A DNA stretch of 64,000 bases, taken from positions 1,860,001 through 1,924,000 of the forward strand of contig OZ245737.1 in assembly GCA_965227315.1 (NCBI GenBank), in the 5' to 3' direction. The position numbers and the translations under genes are program-made. Every line of letters begins with the position of its first letter. The stretch's first letter is position 1. Shown one piece after another: positions 50,787 through 59,383 of this stretch. Source of the stretch: JANQHS01 sp965227315 (GTDB taxonomy: Bacteria; Bacteroidota; Bacteroidia; Cytophagales; CCMP332). Under the pieces are notes generated by a model. It saw only the letters and a program-made list of their open reading frames with translations, was not told the origin of the DNA and searched no databases.

Positions 50787-50807
50787 CTTTAAATTCGAGG
50801 GTTTTTT

Positions 50808-53800
50808 TTATTCCACCTGGAATTTTTTTACCAGCGGTCCTTCATGACCCTGGATACGGATCATGTAGGTGCCTGAGGATAGTCCAGTGATATCTATGAC
50901 CTGAGAGCTCGTGAATGATGTGCTCTCATGGATCATCTCTTTTCCCGTGATATCAAAAATTGAATACTCAGCGAATTCATATCCATCGACTCCCTGAATG
51001 AAGAGTTGATCGGCCGCCGGATTGGGATAGATCTTAACAGAGGTTTCATTGACTGAACCCCGGAGTCCTGTTGGCCCTCCATCGATTATTCTTACATTAT
51101 CGATATAGAGGTTGTTCATGATCACCGCAGACACTCCAACTATGGCAATCTGAACCTTGTCTGTCTTGAACGCATTCAAGCTTATCGTGTCCGTACGCCA
51201 TTCCGAGCTTGATCCCGGTATCCAGGATGTACCGAAAGTCCCGGTGACCGTTGCCAGGTCCGGGCCGGTTTTTTCATAACCGGTTGGCTGGAATGTGTCA
51301 CCGCAATCCGTTGAAACGTCGATCCTAAGGGTTGGGCCTACCGTGGCCACCCTTTGAGCGTTAGCAACCTCGAAGACCAGTTTGGGATTGTTGATTCCGG
51401 TAAGGTCCATGATATGCGTTTTCAGGATATCTTCTCTTCCCACGGAATTCAGGAAGAAATATGGGATAAATGCTGTTCTGGAAAGCCCGTTGATGCCCGC
51501 GATATTGGTTGACCTTTCCCAGGTGACATCACCATTCGGATTTTCAAGCTCCCATGATCCGGGTGGCAAGGAACCCTGGAATCCTTCATTGAGCGGAGTC
51601 GGATCGCCGGTAATGGTTGTCACATAATTGTTCTTGGTGATCGATCCGGTTCCATTGGAATTAGTCGCATCCAGGGTCACATTATATGAACCCGGGGCAT
51701 CAAAAGTCACCACAGGATCTTGTGAAGTTGCTGAGGTGCCATTCACGTAAGTATGTGTTGCCGGTGTGATGCTCCACTGCCAACTTGTGGTGACATTGAT
51801 CGATTCGTCCATAAAGGCGACCGGCTTGCCAACGCAGGTGTTTTTGGTTTGAGCTGAAAACTCTGCAATCGGACTTTCAGGGCAATTCGAAACAGTGTTG
51901 GGCGGGCGAATCGCTATGGCCCTTTTCCCTTCTCCATTTGCACCAATCGCAGTAACTGTAAACCAGTCAGAATTGGAACTTAGAGGGGTTGTCACCCACC
52001 AGGATGTGCCGGTGGTGTAACCTATGGAGTCCATGTATTTTGCTCCAAGCTCTCGGATGATATAACCAAAAGCTCCTGGAATTGCTGGCCAGGAAAGTTG
52101 TGCCGAATCATTGCATACCGCCGAGAAACCGATGTTTGGCCTTGCGCGAATCGTGAAGTTGAATTCCATAGTATCGGCAGATACAGAGTTTGTGATCCGG
52201 ATGAGTGCATCGTCGGTATTTGCCGAAGGCACAAACCAGTTTTGCGATCTCCTGCTGGCCGGAAGATTCGAAACAATGGAAGACCAGGTGCCACCATTGT
52301 CCAGCGAGTAAAAAAGGTCATAGGTACCACCATTGCTGCTCCCGTCCCAGCGAATGGACTCAGTTGTGTTCGGCAGGAAATTCTCACCCCCCATTGGGTA
52401 GGTAATCTCGGGCTTTGCCGTTCTGAACTCATAAACCAGGTGATAAACCTGAGGTCCGGTTGGGACTCCTTTACCCTTAACGCGAACGGTATATGCACCG
52501 GCCGTTGGATTCGGGATGGTCACCTGCTCCATGTTGTTGACCGAATCGATAGCTCTCGTTGCCGGAGCGGACAGGGCGCTTGCCATATCTCTATGATCCA
52601 GAGCCCAGGGTAGAAATATACTGGCTGAAGGGGTTTCCATTTCTATGTCCAGGTCATTGACGAGGTGCTTTGTTGATCCAATTGTCCCGGCAGGGTCCAT
52701 CCAGAGTACCATTACCCGGACTTCTTCGGTGTTTGCAGGAACGTTGATCACATGCTGATTGGTGGCATTCTGAGAAACTGAGTCTTTCAGGAATTGGTTG
52801 TTCTGGAAAGTCCTTACGACCCTCAAAGCATTCGCTCTTCCCCATCCGTAGAAATAATCCGGCCCGGGGTTTCCGAGATCCTCTGCGGTATTAAGCATGG
52901 CCGCCTTGACAAGCCCTGCATCCGGGTCTTGACCACCATTGTATTCCCTGTACGCATGATAAAGAGTCGTGATGACTCCTGCGATACCAGGACAGGCTGC
53001 CGATGTTCCTCCAAATGTTTGATAGGAATTTGGTGTGTTTCCAAGGGAGATCTGCCCGGATCCATACGCCGCGATATCAGGCTTGATCCTTCCATCTCCT
53101 GCCGGTCCCCTTGAACTTGAGGTGATCAGCTGGTCCTGGAAGTCGAGGTTCGCAACACATATGGAATTCTTAGAGGCCTTTTGGGATCCGGAGATGGTCG
53201 CCCATGGAGAGCTGGTATTCGGATAGGTCTGGGAATAACTTGCAGAACTCACGTTTCCAGCTGAAAAAATGGACGAGAACCAGGGATTGTCATAGATCTT
53301 ACCATCAAGACCGGCTGCATAATTATTGTATTGTCCGCCCACGGCATTTGGTGCGTAGTTACTGTAAGATGATGAGGTCAGGATGGTTCCCGCAGTATCG
53401 TGGTTGGTTTCGATATTGTTGACATGAGGATAACCCGTGGAGTTCAGGCTGTAGGGGTAATAGATCATGGTCGATCTGGGAGCCATTCCCAAATTGTCCG
53501 GGTTGATATTCCCCGCTCCCATTACGATTCCAACTGTTCCGTCACCATGCGAACCACCATTGCTGGTGGATTGGTCGAAGATCCTTCCCTGAAGATCAAT
53601 ATGAGGGCCCACGATGCCATCGTCCATCAGTGAAACACTGACTCCGCTTCCGTCAAAGTTCATTCCGTTCATGGGGTTTTGGATACTGTTCACCCTGTTC
53701 AATGTCCTTCCCTGGACATCATCCGGAACGGAAGGGCCATCGCCGAATTCGGCAAATTTCAATCCCTGAATAGCCAATAGTTCAGCTCTTTTCTTCTCGG

Positions 53801-54326
53801 GAACCAGGACTTCATAAAAACTATTGTAGATCTTTTCTTCCTTAAAGGTTCCTCCGATCTTCTTCAGGTCCGAAACAAACTGAGGGATTACCTGATCATC
53901 CCAAAGGGCCACTGATACCCTAACATCTTTCTTGCCCTCTCTACAGTAATCCGGGACCTCTCCGAGGAATGCGGGTCTTGACTTGAACGAGGCCTCCAAG
54001 GGGACTACGCTCCTGACACCATGGCTTCCAAGCTTGGAGAAATCATATGAGGCCGGAACCCTTGCATAAAAAGCCCTTTCCGGAAGATAGTCGTACAGTG
54101 CAATGCCTGTAGACCTGATCAGATCCTGTTCTGCACCGGTGGGGATCTGATAAAACTGGATAATATAATATCCGGACTGTCCGGCAATGGAATTGCTGAT
54201 TTCCGATTTGAAGTTTTCCTCTGGAACAAAATTCCCTGCTTTAAGAAATAGGTTATACCTATCCACAGCAAAAAGGTTTGTGACAAATAGGAATGAAAGG
54301 AGTAGAATTGAAAGTCGTTTGCTCAT
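50808..54326 (-). CDS. T9SS-exported S8 subtilisin-like protease, large paralogue
   Basis: An 1172-residue protease of the same design as the one at 47104-50625. The signal peptide and prodomain are followed by an S8 domain with SLMDDG (Asp235), GSHGDGTVGI (His260) and GGTSAACPG (Ser442), then a beta-sandwich (ITYPMGGENFLPNTTESIRWDG), a PKD-like stretch and a C-terminal T9SS sorting domain (KIYPNPAADQLF). The His motif is GSHGDGT rather than GHGTHV. ATG at 54326. Likely a tandem duplicate; a terminator separates it from the next copy. Confidence 0.9.
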   Translation of the reverse strand: MSKRLSILLLSFLFVTNLFAVDRYNLFLKAGNFVPEENFKSEISNSIAGQSGYYIIQFYQIPTGAEQDLIRSTGIALYDYLPERAFYARVPASYDFSKLGSHGVRSVVPLEASFKSRPAFLGEVPDYCREGKKDVRVSVALWDDQVIPQFVSDLKKIGGTFKEEKIYNSFYEVLVPEKKRAELLAIQGLKFAEFGDGPSVPDDVQGRTLNRVNSIQNPMNGMNFDGSGVSVSLMDDGIVGPHIDLQGRIFDQSTSNGGSHGDGTVGIVMGAGNINPDNLGMAPRSTMIYYPYSLNSTGYPHVNNIETNHDTAGTILTSSSYSNYAPNAVGGQYNNYAAGLDGKIYDNPWFSSIFSAGNVSSASYSQTYPNTSSPWATISGSQKASKNSICVANLDFQDQLITSSSRGPAGDGRIKPDIAAYGSGQISLGNTPNSYQTFGGTSAACPGIAGVITTLYHAYREYNGGQDPDAGLVKAAMLNTAEDLGNPGPDYFYGWGRANALRVVRTFQNNQFLKDSVSQNATNQHVINVPANTEEVRVMVLWMDPAGTIGSTKHLVNDLDIEMETPSASIFLPWALDHRDMASALSAPATRAIDSVNNMEQVTIPNPTAGAYTVRVKGKGVPTGPQVYHLVYEFRTAKPEITYPMGGENFLPNTTESIRWDGSSNGGTYDLFYSLDNGGTWSSIVSNLPASRRSQNWFVPSANTDDALIRITNSVSADTMEFNFTIRARPNIGFSAVCNDSAQLSWPAIPGAFGYIIRELGAKYMDSIGYTTGTSWWVTTPLSSNSDWFTVTAIGANGEGKRAIAIRPPNTVSNCPESPIAEFSAQTKNTCVGKPVAFMDESINVTTSWQWSITPATHTYVNGTSATSQDPVVTFDAPGSYNVTLDATNSNGTGSITKNNYVTTITGDPTPLNEGFQGSLPPGSWELENPNGDVTWERSTNIAGINGLSRTAFIPYFFLNSVGREDILKTHIMDLTGINNPKLVFEVANAQRVATVGPTLRIDVSTDCGDTFQPTGYEKTGPDLATVTGTFGTSWIPGSSSEWRTDTISLNAFKTDKVQIAIVGVSAVIMNNLYIDNVRIIDGGPTGLRGSVNETSVKIYPNPAADQLFIQGVDGYEFAEYSIFDITGKEMIHESTSFTSSQVIDITGLSSGTYMIRIQGHEGPLVKKFQVE

Positions 54327-54397
54327 ATTTTCAGTTTAGGGATTGCGAAAATAACACTCTGAAAATTAATTTGTTTGTCGCCAATTATCATCATGGC

Positions 54398-54619
54398 TCA
54401 AATGAATCTTCTGAGCAGCCAGATGAACAGGCTTCCGATGATGCTCAGGAGGATCATTGAACTCAATGGGAGATAAAGAGTAAAGGCCTCCTTTTTGATC
54501 CGAAAATCTCCCGGAAGGTTACCGAACCAATTGAGTTGATTGCCAAAAAACACCAATAGAACGCCCAGTATAAAGAGGCTTACGCCTATCAGCATGAAAA
54601 GTTTTCCAAGCAGGGGCAT
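54398..54619 (-). CDS. DUF2905 family membrane protein
   Basis: 73 residues: two transmembrane helices (about 5-27 and 46-68) around LNWFGNLPGDFRIKKEAF, the DUF2905 signature. Function unknown; the family is widespread. The ATG at 54619 shares its A with the upstream gene's TGA (TGATG), so translation is coupled. Confidence 0.85.
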   Translation of the reverse strand: MPLLGKLFMLIGVSLFILGVLLVFFGNQLNWFGNLPGDFRIKKEAFTLYLPLSSMILLSIIGSLFIWLLRRFI

Positions 54620-55050
54620 CAGTTCGGAATTTCTCCGGAGTTTCTTTCGGGTATTTTTTGACTCAGCACCAGCCCGTAGTAACAAAAAGGTATGTATAGC
54701 CCAAGGCTAAGAATCCAGAACCAAACAGGGTGTCCTGGCAAAATCATAAGATTGATCAGTCCAAGGATTAGAAGGATCGCTCCCAAAATCAGAGAAAAGA
54801 CTTTGCTGTATTTGCCCCCGATCACACCTATGATAAACCCTCCTGCGGTTGAACCAATGACATAGGCCAATAACACGATGACCAGGGCCCCGGTGGGGAC
54901 CGTTGCCATATGTTCTTTCCAGATCTCAGGATCGGACATATCCAGTCCTTCCGGGGGAGGATAAATGGCATGCCCCATTTTCTCAACCAGAAAGATCACA
55001 AACATAGCCGAGATCAACCCGGCTGCCAGACCTATAAAATTTCGACCCAT
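54619..55050 (-). CDS. Conserved hypothetical membrane protein
   Basis: A 143-residue protein with four transmembrane helices: near residues 6-24, 55-78, 84-103 and 108-130. A short periplasmic loop after helix 1 contains HAIYPPPEGLDMSDPEIW. No family is recognised with confidence, though this loop is a common Bacteroidota type. The ATG at 55050 is preferred over a TTG two codons upstream. Its stop overlaps the DUF2905 start. Confidence 0.72.
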   Translation of the reverse strand: MGRNFIGLAAGLISAMFVIFLVEKMGHAIYPPPEGLDMSDPEIWKEHMATVPTGALVIVLLAYVIGSTAGGFIIGVIGGKYSKVFSLILGAILLILGLINLMILPGHPVWFWILSLGLYIPFCYYGLVLSQKIPERNSGEIPN

Positions 55051-55127
55051 ACCCAAGTTTGAAGATTTACATTACGAAGTTCGGAGATATAGAGAATTCT
55101 CCAAACTTGGTGATCCCCTATCGAACA

Positions 55128-55910
55128 CTAATAAAGTGCCATGTCGAACTGGCGCCGGTATTTTTTGGTCAGCTCATTTTGATCGCCGAGATAATTGAAA
55201 AGTGCTATTGCAGCCTTGCGCGCCAGCTCGTCATAGAAACTCTTTTCGAGCCTTACAGCTTCGATGAGAGAGACAATGGCTGTTTCGAAATCCGCGTTTA
55301 GCACCGATTCCTTCGCCTTGAAGATCAATGCGCCGATATCGTTTTCCTGCTTCTCGAAGTTCAACAGTTGTGCAAGCGGAATGAGGTTTTGTGCCTTTTG
55401 ATAATTCTCATTGACCGGTGGTATCCCCTTGAGCATTTGAGTCGCCAGTTCGGGGTTTTCCAATAGAACCTTTTCGGCAAGAGCAAGGGATGCCGACGGC
55501 ATGTCAGGGTTCCTGTTGACAAACTCCTGAAGTTGGGCTGAAGAACCGTTCATCGATGCCAGAATTGTCTGAAGTTCCTTTTCGCGATCGTCGGGAAGGT
55601 TTTTATCCAACCATTGCTGCACCTGATGCTTTGGAAGCGCCCCGGTGAATTTGGCAACGGATGCTCCATCCACAAATAACCTGACGTCGGGAATGCCCCT
55701 GATCCCATATTGTGATGCCAGTTCCTGGTTTTCGTCGGTGTTGACTTTCACCAATTTCCATTTTCCCAGTGCCTCCCTTTCCAATTCTTCCAGGGAAGGT
55801 CCCAGAAATTGGCAGGGCCCGCACCACGGAGCCCAGAAGTCGACCATTACCGGTCTCTTCTTGCTTTCTTCTATTACCTCTTTATTGAAATCCATGTCTC
55901 CTTTTTTCAT
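55128..55910 (-). CDS. Thioredoxin-domain protein with C-terminal TPR (CnoX/YbbN-like)
   Basis: A 260-residue cytosolic protein: thioredoxin domain (residues 1-110) with FWAPWCGPCQFLGP and cis-Pro in RGIPDVRLF, then a helical TPR-like domain (ADFETAIVSLIEAVRLEK) as in CnoX/YbbN chaperedoxins, which protect proteins under chlorine/oxidative stress and hand them to chaperones. Unlike E. coli YbbN it keeps WCGPC, so it may also reduce disulphides. The start is ATG 55910; a second ATG (55895, MDFNKE) is possible. Confidence 0.82.
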   Translation of the reverse strand: MKKGDMDFNKEVIEESKKRPVMVDFWAPWCGPCQFLGPSLEELEREALGKWKLVKVNTDENQELASQYGIRGIPDVRLFVDGASVAKFTGALPKHQVQQWLDKNLPDDREKELQTILASMNGSSAQLQEFVNRNPDMPSASLALAEKVLLENPELATQMLKGIPPVNENYQKAQNLIPLAQLLNFEKQENDIGALIFKAKESVLNADFETAIVSLIEAVRLEKSFYDELARKAAIALFNYLGDQNELTKKYRRQFDMALY

Positions 55911-55959
55911 AAAACCAGAGCATTTTTTGGGCCAGCGCCAAAAGACTGACAGATTGCCA

Positions 55960-56514
55960 TTATCCCTCCAACCGAAATGATTCCTTGATCATCCATCTGC
56001 CTTTTTCCAGGTGTAAAAGGTGGATACTGTCCACGGCGAATTCATCTTGAAGTGGAAAATCAACAAGTGAAGCCCAGGCCTCGTCAAAGTATTTTTCTTG
56101 TAGGTCACGAAAGGCCAGGGTTATATGCGGGTGAAAGGGCCTATGATTCTTTTGAAGTCTGCGAGGGTCGGTTTCAACTGTGATCTTGTCAAGTTCCTTT
56201 TTCAGGTTTTCCAACTCAGCTGATAGAATCGGATTGGCGTAAATCACCCGACGATCGAATTTCCCATAACCCTGTACCCGAATCGTAAACGGAGAAAGGG
56301 ATCTGATTGCTGACTTCATCAGCAATTTCATTTGAGCAAGCCTTTTTTCCCCCAGACGAAAGGGAGGGATCAGCGTGATGTGAGGCGGCGACCTGAGGGC
56401 GGAAAAGGTCCTGAATCGCTCCTTGAAGTGTAGCCTGATCCGTTGATATTTTTCCAGATGTTCTTCCGGCGGAATAACCGCGACAAAATAAAGAGGCTTT
56501 TGATCCTCCTTCAA
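55960..56514 (-). CDS. 2'-5' RNA ligase family protein (LigT/ThpR-type phosphoesterase)
   Basis: 184 residues with the two HxTx motifs of the 2H phosphoesterase superfamily: PPHITLIPPF (His45, Thr47) and PHITLAFRDL (near 136-145). Members hydrolyse 2',3'-cyclic phosphates or join tRNA halves in vitro; the physiological substrate is uncertain. Overlaps the msrA stop (ATGA), so the two are co-translated. Confidence 0.86.
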   Translation of the reverse strand: MKEDQKPLYFVAVIPPEEHLEKYQRIRLHFKERFRTFSALRSPPHITLIPPFRLGEKRLAQMKLLMKSAIRSLSPFTIRVQGYGKFDRRVIYANPILSAELENLKKELDKITVETDPRRLQKNHRPFHPHITLAFRDLQEKYFDEAWASLVDFPLQDEFAVDSIHLLHLEKGRWMIKESFRLEG

Positions 56515-57128
56515 TCCTTCAGTTTATCGGCAAAGACCTTGCGGAACTTTTCGACTTTTGGCCGGATCACATAGTTGCAATAGCCGGCATTGGGGTTGTT
56601 CTGATAATACTCCTGATGATAGTCTTCGGCAGGATAGAATTCTGATATTGGCGAGATCTCCGTGACAATGGGGTTATCCCAGGCACCTGATGCGTCCAAT
56701 TCTTTTTTCAATCCTTCCGCGATCGTTTTTTGTTCCTGATTGTGGTAGAAGATCGCAGACCGGTATTGGGTCCCTACATCAGCACCCTGCCGGTTGAGAG
56801 TGGTGGGGTCATGGGTTTGCCAGAAGACCTCAAGGATCTCCGTAAAGCTGATGACATTTGGATCAAATACAATTTGGGCTACTTCCGCATGCCCTGTCGT
56901 TCCATTGCAGACTTCCTTGTAGCTTGGGTTCTTAACCGAACCTCCGGTATAACCCGAGGTTACGCTGCTGACACCATTTAGTTCTTCGAAGATCGCTTCC
57001 ACGCACCAGAAGCATCCTGCACCCAGAGTAGCCGTTTCTGTCATTGGTCTATTTTTAATATTGCTCATTCCCAAAACCGGAATGAGGCTAAGCGAAAAAA
57101 ACAAAAAGTTGAACAACAAAGTTTTCAT
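56511..57128 (-). CDS. msrA: Peptide methionine-(S)-sulfoxide reductase MsrA, exported
   Basis: A 205-residue MsrA with an N-terminal signal (MKTLLFNFLFFSLSLIPVLG). The active-site GAGCFWCVEAIF has Cys39 as nucleophile. GYTGG and GTQYRSAIFYH follow, with a resolving Cys in GYCNYVIRPKVEKF. It repairs oxidised methionines in periplasmic proteins. The ATG at 57128 is preferred because the frame beyond it (to 57176) has no signal peptide. Confidence 0.92.
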   Translation of the reverse strand: MKTLLFNFLFFSLSLIPVLGMSNIKNRPMTETATLGAGCFWCVEAIFEELNGVSSVTSGYTGGSVKNPSYKEVCNGTTGHAEVAQIVFDPNVISFTEILEVFWQTHDPTTLNRQGADVGTQYRSAIFYHNQEQKTIAEGLKKELDASGAWDNPIVTEISPISEFYPAEDYHQEYYQNNPNAGYCNYVIRPKVEKFRKVFADKLKD

Positions 57129-57197
57129 GACCGATATATTAGAATTCAATTTTTTAGATTTAACAATCCAGATCATTAATTGATTTTCAGGAAAGCT

Positions 57198-57398
57198 GTG
57201 ATCCGTATCGATTCAAAACACGTACCAGTTTTATTAGAAGGCCTCGAAGAGCTGCTTTACAAGCTTGCACTTCAGATGGAAGAACTCAAGGGAGGGCCGA
57301 TGACCCCGGAACGGAAAAGACTGGATCATAAGCAAAAGCTGGTGGAGGAATTGCAACACGATATCAGCCAACAGGCTGACAGCGAAGAAGACAAATAA
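57198..57398 (+). CDS. Small conserved hypothetical protein
   Basis: 66 residues from a GTG at 57198, preceded by AGGAAAG; a TTG at 57180 would add six residues. Helical, charged: IRIDSKHVPVLLEGLEELLYKLALQMEELKGG, then a basic stretch and an acidic end (QQADSEEDK). No known domain. It sits directly before the ribosomal protein THX gene (8-bp gap), so co-expression is likely. Function unknown. Confidence 0.6.
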   Translation: MIRIDSKHVPVLLEGLEELLYKLALQMEELKGGPMTPERKRLDHKQKLVEELQHDISQQADSEEDK

Positions 57399-57406
57399 TA
57401 CCGTTT

Positions 57407-57574
57407 ATGGGAAAAGGAGACAAAAGAAGCAAAAAAGGAAAGATCTCAAAAGGGACTTTTGGTAAGTCAAGACCTACCATGAAACTCAAGCTCAAAAGGG
57501 CTGAATCCAATGCTAAACCTGAAGCCAAAGCCAAGGCAAAACCAAAGGCTGCCGCGAAGGCTAAGGAAAAATAA
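57407..57574 (+). CDS. 30S ribosomal protein THX
   Basis: A 55-residue basic protein: MGKGDKRSKKGKISKGTFG, then KSRPTMKLK and a Lys/Ala-rich tail (AKPEAKAKAKPKAAAKAKEK). This is the THX family, first found in the Thermus 30S subunit and common in Bacteroidota. The tail is longer and more Ala/Lys-rich than the Thermus peptide. It follows a small hypothetical gene by 8 bp. Confidence 0.88.
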   Translation: MGKGDKRSKKGKISKGTFGKSRPTMKLKLKRAESNAKPEAKAKAKPKAAAKAKEK

Positions 57575-57700
57575 TTGCTGATCATCGAGCCAGGTTCCTT
57601 AGTACGGAGGGCCGGCTTCGGAGGCGTTTATCGGTCTTTGCCATCGAAAATTTTGCTCTGATCAAAAGGAGTGATATCTTGGAAGACTATTGTACTCTAA

Positions 57701-58111
57701 ATGAAGAGAATTATTGTTACCGGTAGTCGATGCTTCGATGACTACCCGATCCTGAGCAAAAGGTTGGATGAGCTTTTGAGCCAGGAGACAGAGATTCTTT
57801 TATTATGCGGCGACGATGGGGGAACAGATGAGCTTGTGCATCGATATTGCCGCGAACAGGGAATCGAATTTGAGACCTTTACCACAGACTGGGGGGCCTA
57901 TCAGCAAGCCGCACTTTTCGTGCGTAATAAGCACATGCTTTTCGGGGCCAACACCTGTATTCTTTTTTGGGATGGCGAGAGCAGGGGAACCAAACTTCTT
58001 CAGGATCAGGCAAAGAAAATGGATGTTCATTGCCTGGTCGAGAAAGTTGTGATCAAGGAAAGAAAGAGAAAGTCTGCTTCCAGGAAATCGGAGAAAAGGG
58101 TCCGGGCATAG
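57701..58111 (+). CDS. DUF2493 / SLOG-superfamily (YspA-like) protein
   Basis: 136 residues: IIVTGSRCFDDYPILSKRLDELL, then LLCGDDGGTDELVHRYCREQG (the GG-type nucleotide-binding motif), DWGAYQQAALFVRNKHMLFGANTCILFWDG and ESRGTKLLQDQA. This is the DUF2493/SLOG fold, thought to bind nucleotides or NAD-related ligands. SLOG proteins occur in nucleotide-signalling and some defence systems, but no partner is next to it here. A basic tail (KERKRKSASRKSEKR) may bind nucleic acid. Role unknown. Confidence 0.8.
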   Translation: MKRIIVTGSRCFDDYPILSKRLDELLSQETEILLLCGDDGGTDELVHRYCREQGIEFETFTTDWGAYQQAALFVRNKHMLFGANTCILFWDGESRGTKLLQDQAKKMDVHCLVEKVVIKERKRKSASRKSEKRVRA

Positions 58112-58119
58112 CTTAGGAT

Positions 58120-58812
58120 CTATGCCGTTTGTCGCTTGAGGCTTAAATACATCAAAATGTGGTATGCCGTTGCGAAGGGTACCAAAAAATAGGGCAGCAG
58201 GGCCAGGGGATATAGTCCCATAAGATGCTGTTCCTGAAAAGCTAATGCTTGAAGTGGCGTGGAGCTGCTGAAAAAGCTAAGGCTATAGGCCACGACGAAA
58301 TCCAGAAGACCAAAAATGATCAGAAAATAGTAGGCTCCCTTGTTGGGCTCTCCTCCCGTAAAAAGCTGGACCAAAATGGTGACTGCGATTACAGCAGCCA
58401 TAAAATCACCGAATCCCGAAACATAGGCGAATATGGTTCCGGTATGGCCGAGGAAGTTTTCAAGGATGAACAGGGTGCCCATAAAGCGGGTCGCCTGGGT
58501 GAAAGTGAGCCATTTCAACGAAAAGCCATTTCCAACGAAAAAATCCCTGAATACGCTCACGATGACCGAAGGCCAGATGACATTGAAGATGACGATGGCC
58601 CAAACGGTCAGAGGGTTAGCGATCCTGAATTGCCAGTCAGTACAGAAGAGATACATGATCAAGCCCCATATGGCTATTACGGTAGAGATACCCAGGGACT
58701 TTTTTAGGGAAGCTCCCGAGGCAAGGTAGGTTCCCAGAGCTATGAATGGAACCAGGACAGAGCTCCCGATCAGGATGAGGTAGCTTAAGGAATGGGCCGG
58801 AACGGTTTGCAT
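58120..58812 (-). CDS. Polytopic membrane protein of unknown function
   Basis: A 230-residue protein with about seven transmembrane helices (near 10-32, 38-56, 68-90, 105-128, 135-155, 160-185 and 200-222). No charged or metal-binding residues stand out in the membrane. It is divergent from the HxlR regulator and shares with it a 20-bp palindrome, so it is probably the regulator's target. Family not recognised. Confidence 0.72.
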   Translation of the reverse strand: MQTVPAHSLSYLILIGSSVLVPFIALGTYLASGASLKKSLGISTVIAIWGLIMYLFCTDWQFRIANPLTVWAIVIFNVIWPSVIVSVFRDFFVGNGFSLKWLTFTQATRFMGTLFILENFLGHTGTIFAYVSGFGDFMAAVIAVTILVQLFTGGEPNKGAYYFLIIFGLLDFVVAYSLSFFSSSTPLQALAFQEQHLMGLYPLALLPYFLVPFATAYHILMYLSLKRQTA

Positions 58813-58847
58813 TTTTCTTGCGTTTGTTAGATTTGACTACCAAAATA

Positions 58848-58867
58848 ATAGTAATAACTATTACTAT
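58848..58867. promoter_or_regulatory. 20-bp palindrome, candidate HxlR operator
   Basis: ATAGTAATA-AC-TATTACTAT is a perfect 9-bp inverted repeat. It lies 15 bp before the HxlR start (58883) and 35 bp before the divergent membrane-protein start (58812), where binding would control both genes. Confidence 0.65.
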
Positions 58868-58882
58868 CAAAATAGAAGTAAA

Positions 58883-59287
58883 TTGAAGGCAATAAATTTC
58901 CGATCGACCTGCCCGATCAGCAGCACCTTGGACCTGGTCGGGGATAAGTGGAGCCTGCTCATCGTGAGGGACCTGCTCTATCATGGCACCAGGACATTCA
59001 AGGACTTCAGCCAATCGGAAGAAAGGATATCGCCCGGGCGTTTGGCAGAAAGACTGAAGAGACTTGAAAAATTTGAGATACTGGAAAAAAGGGCACATCC
59101 CACAAACAGGAAGGTCAATCTGTATCAGTTGACCCAAAGGGGAAAGGATCTGGCCCCGGCTATTTTGGATCTGATTTCCTGGGGGTTCACCCATTTAAAC
59201 AGCCGTATTTCCGAAGAGTCAAAGGAAGTGGCTAAAGAGCTTGAAAGGAATCGCGAAGCTGTGGTCAGTCGATTTCAATTTGGATGA
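58883..59287 (+). CDS. HxlR-family winged-helix regulator
   Basis: A 134-residue protein: TLDLVGDKWSLLIVRDLL, then the winged helix (FKDFSQSEERISPGRLAERLKRLEKFEILEKRAHPTNRKVNLYQLT), typical of HxlR/DUF24 regulators, which often sense aldehydes, diamide or other reactive species through a cysteine near the N-terminus; Cys10 here (RSTCPISS) is a candidate. The TTG at 58883 is used because no ATG precedes the conserved region. A palindrome lies just upstream. Confidence 0.85.
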   Translation: MKAINFRSTCPISSTLDLVGDKWSLLIVRDLLYHGTRTFKDFSQSEERISPGRLAERLKRLEKFEILEKRAHPTNRKVNLYQLTQRGKDLAPAILDLISWGFTHLNSRISEESKEVAKELERNREAVVSRFQFG

Positions 59288-59383
59288 TTTGATAATAGGC
59301 ATGATCCGGGAGGAGTCTTAAGAATTGGCATGCTTTCTTTTGGGTCAATTATCCGGATATTTCCGTGAGTTATTCCTGTCGAA

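Noticed and set aside
58637..59194. 185-codon minus-strand frame across the HxlR gene
   Set aside because: Antisense shadow of the HxlR gene and of the divergent region; contains no domain.
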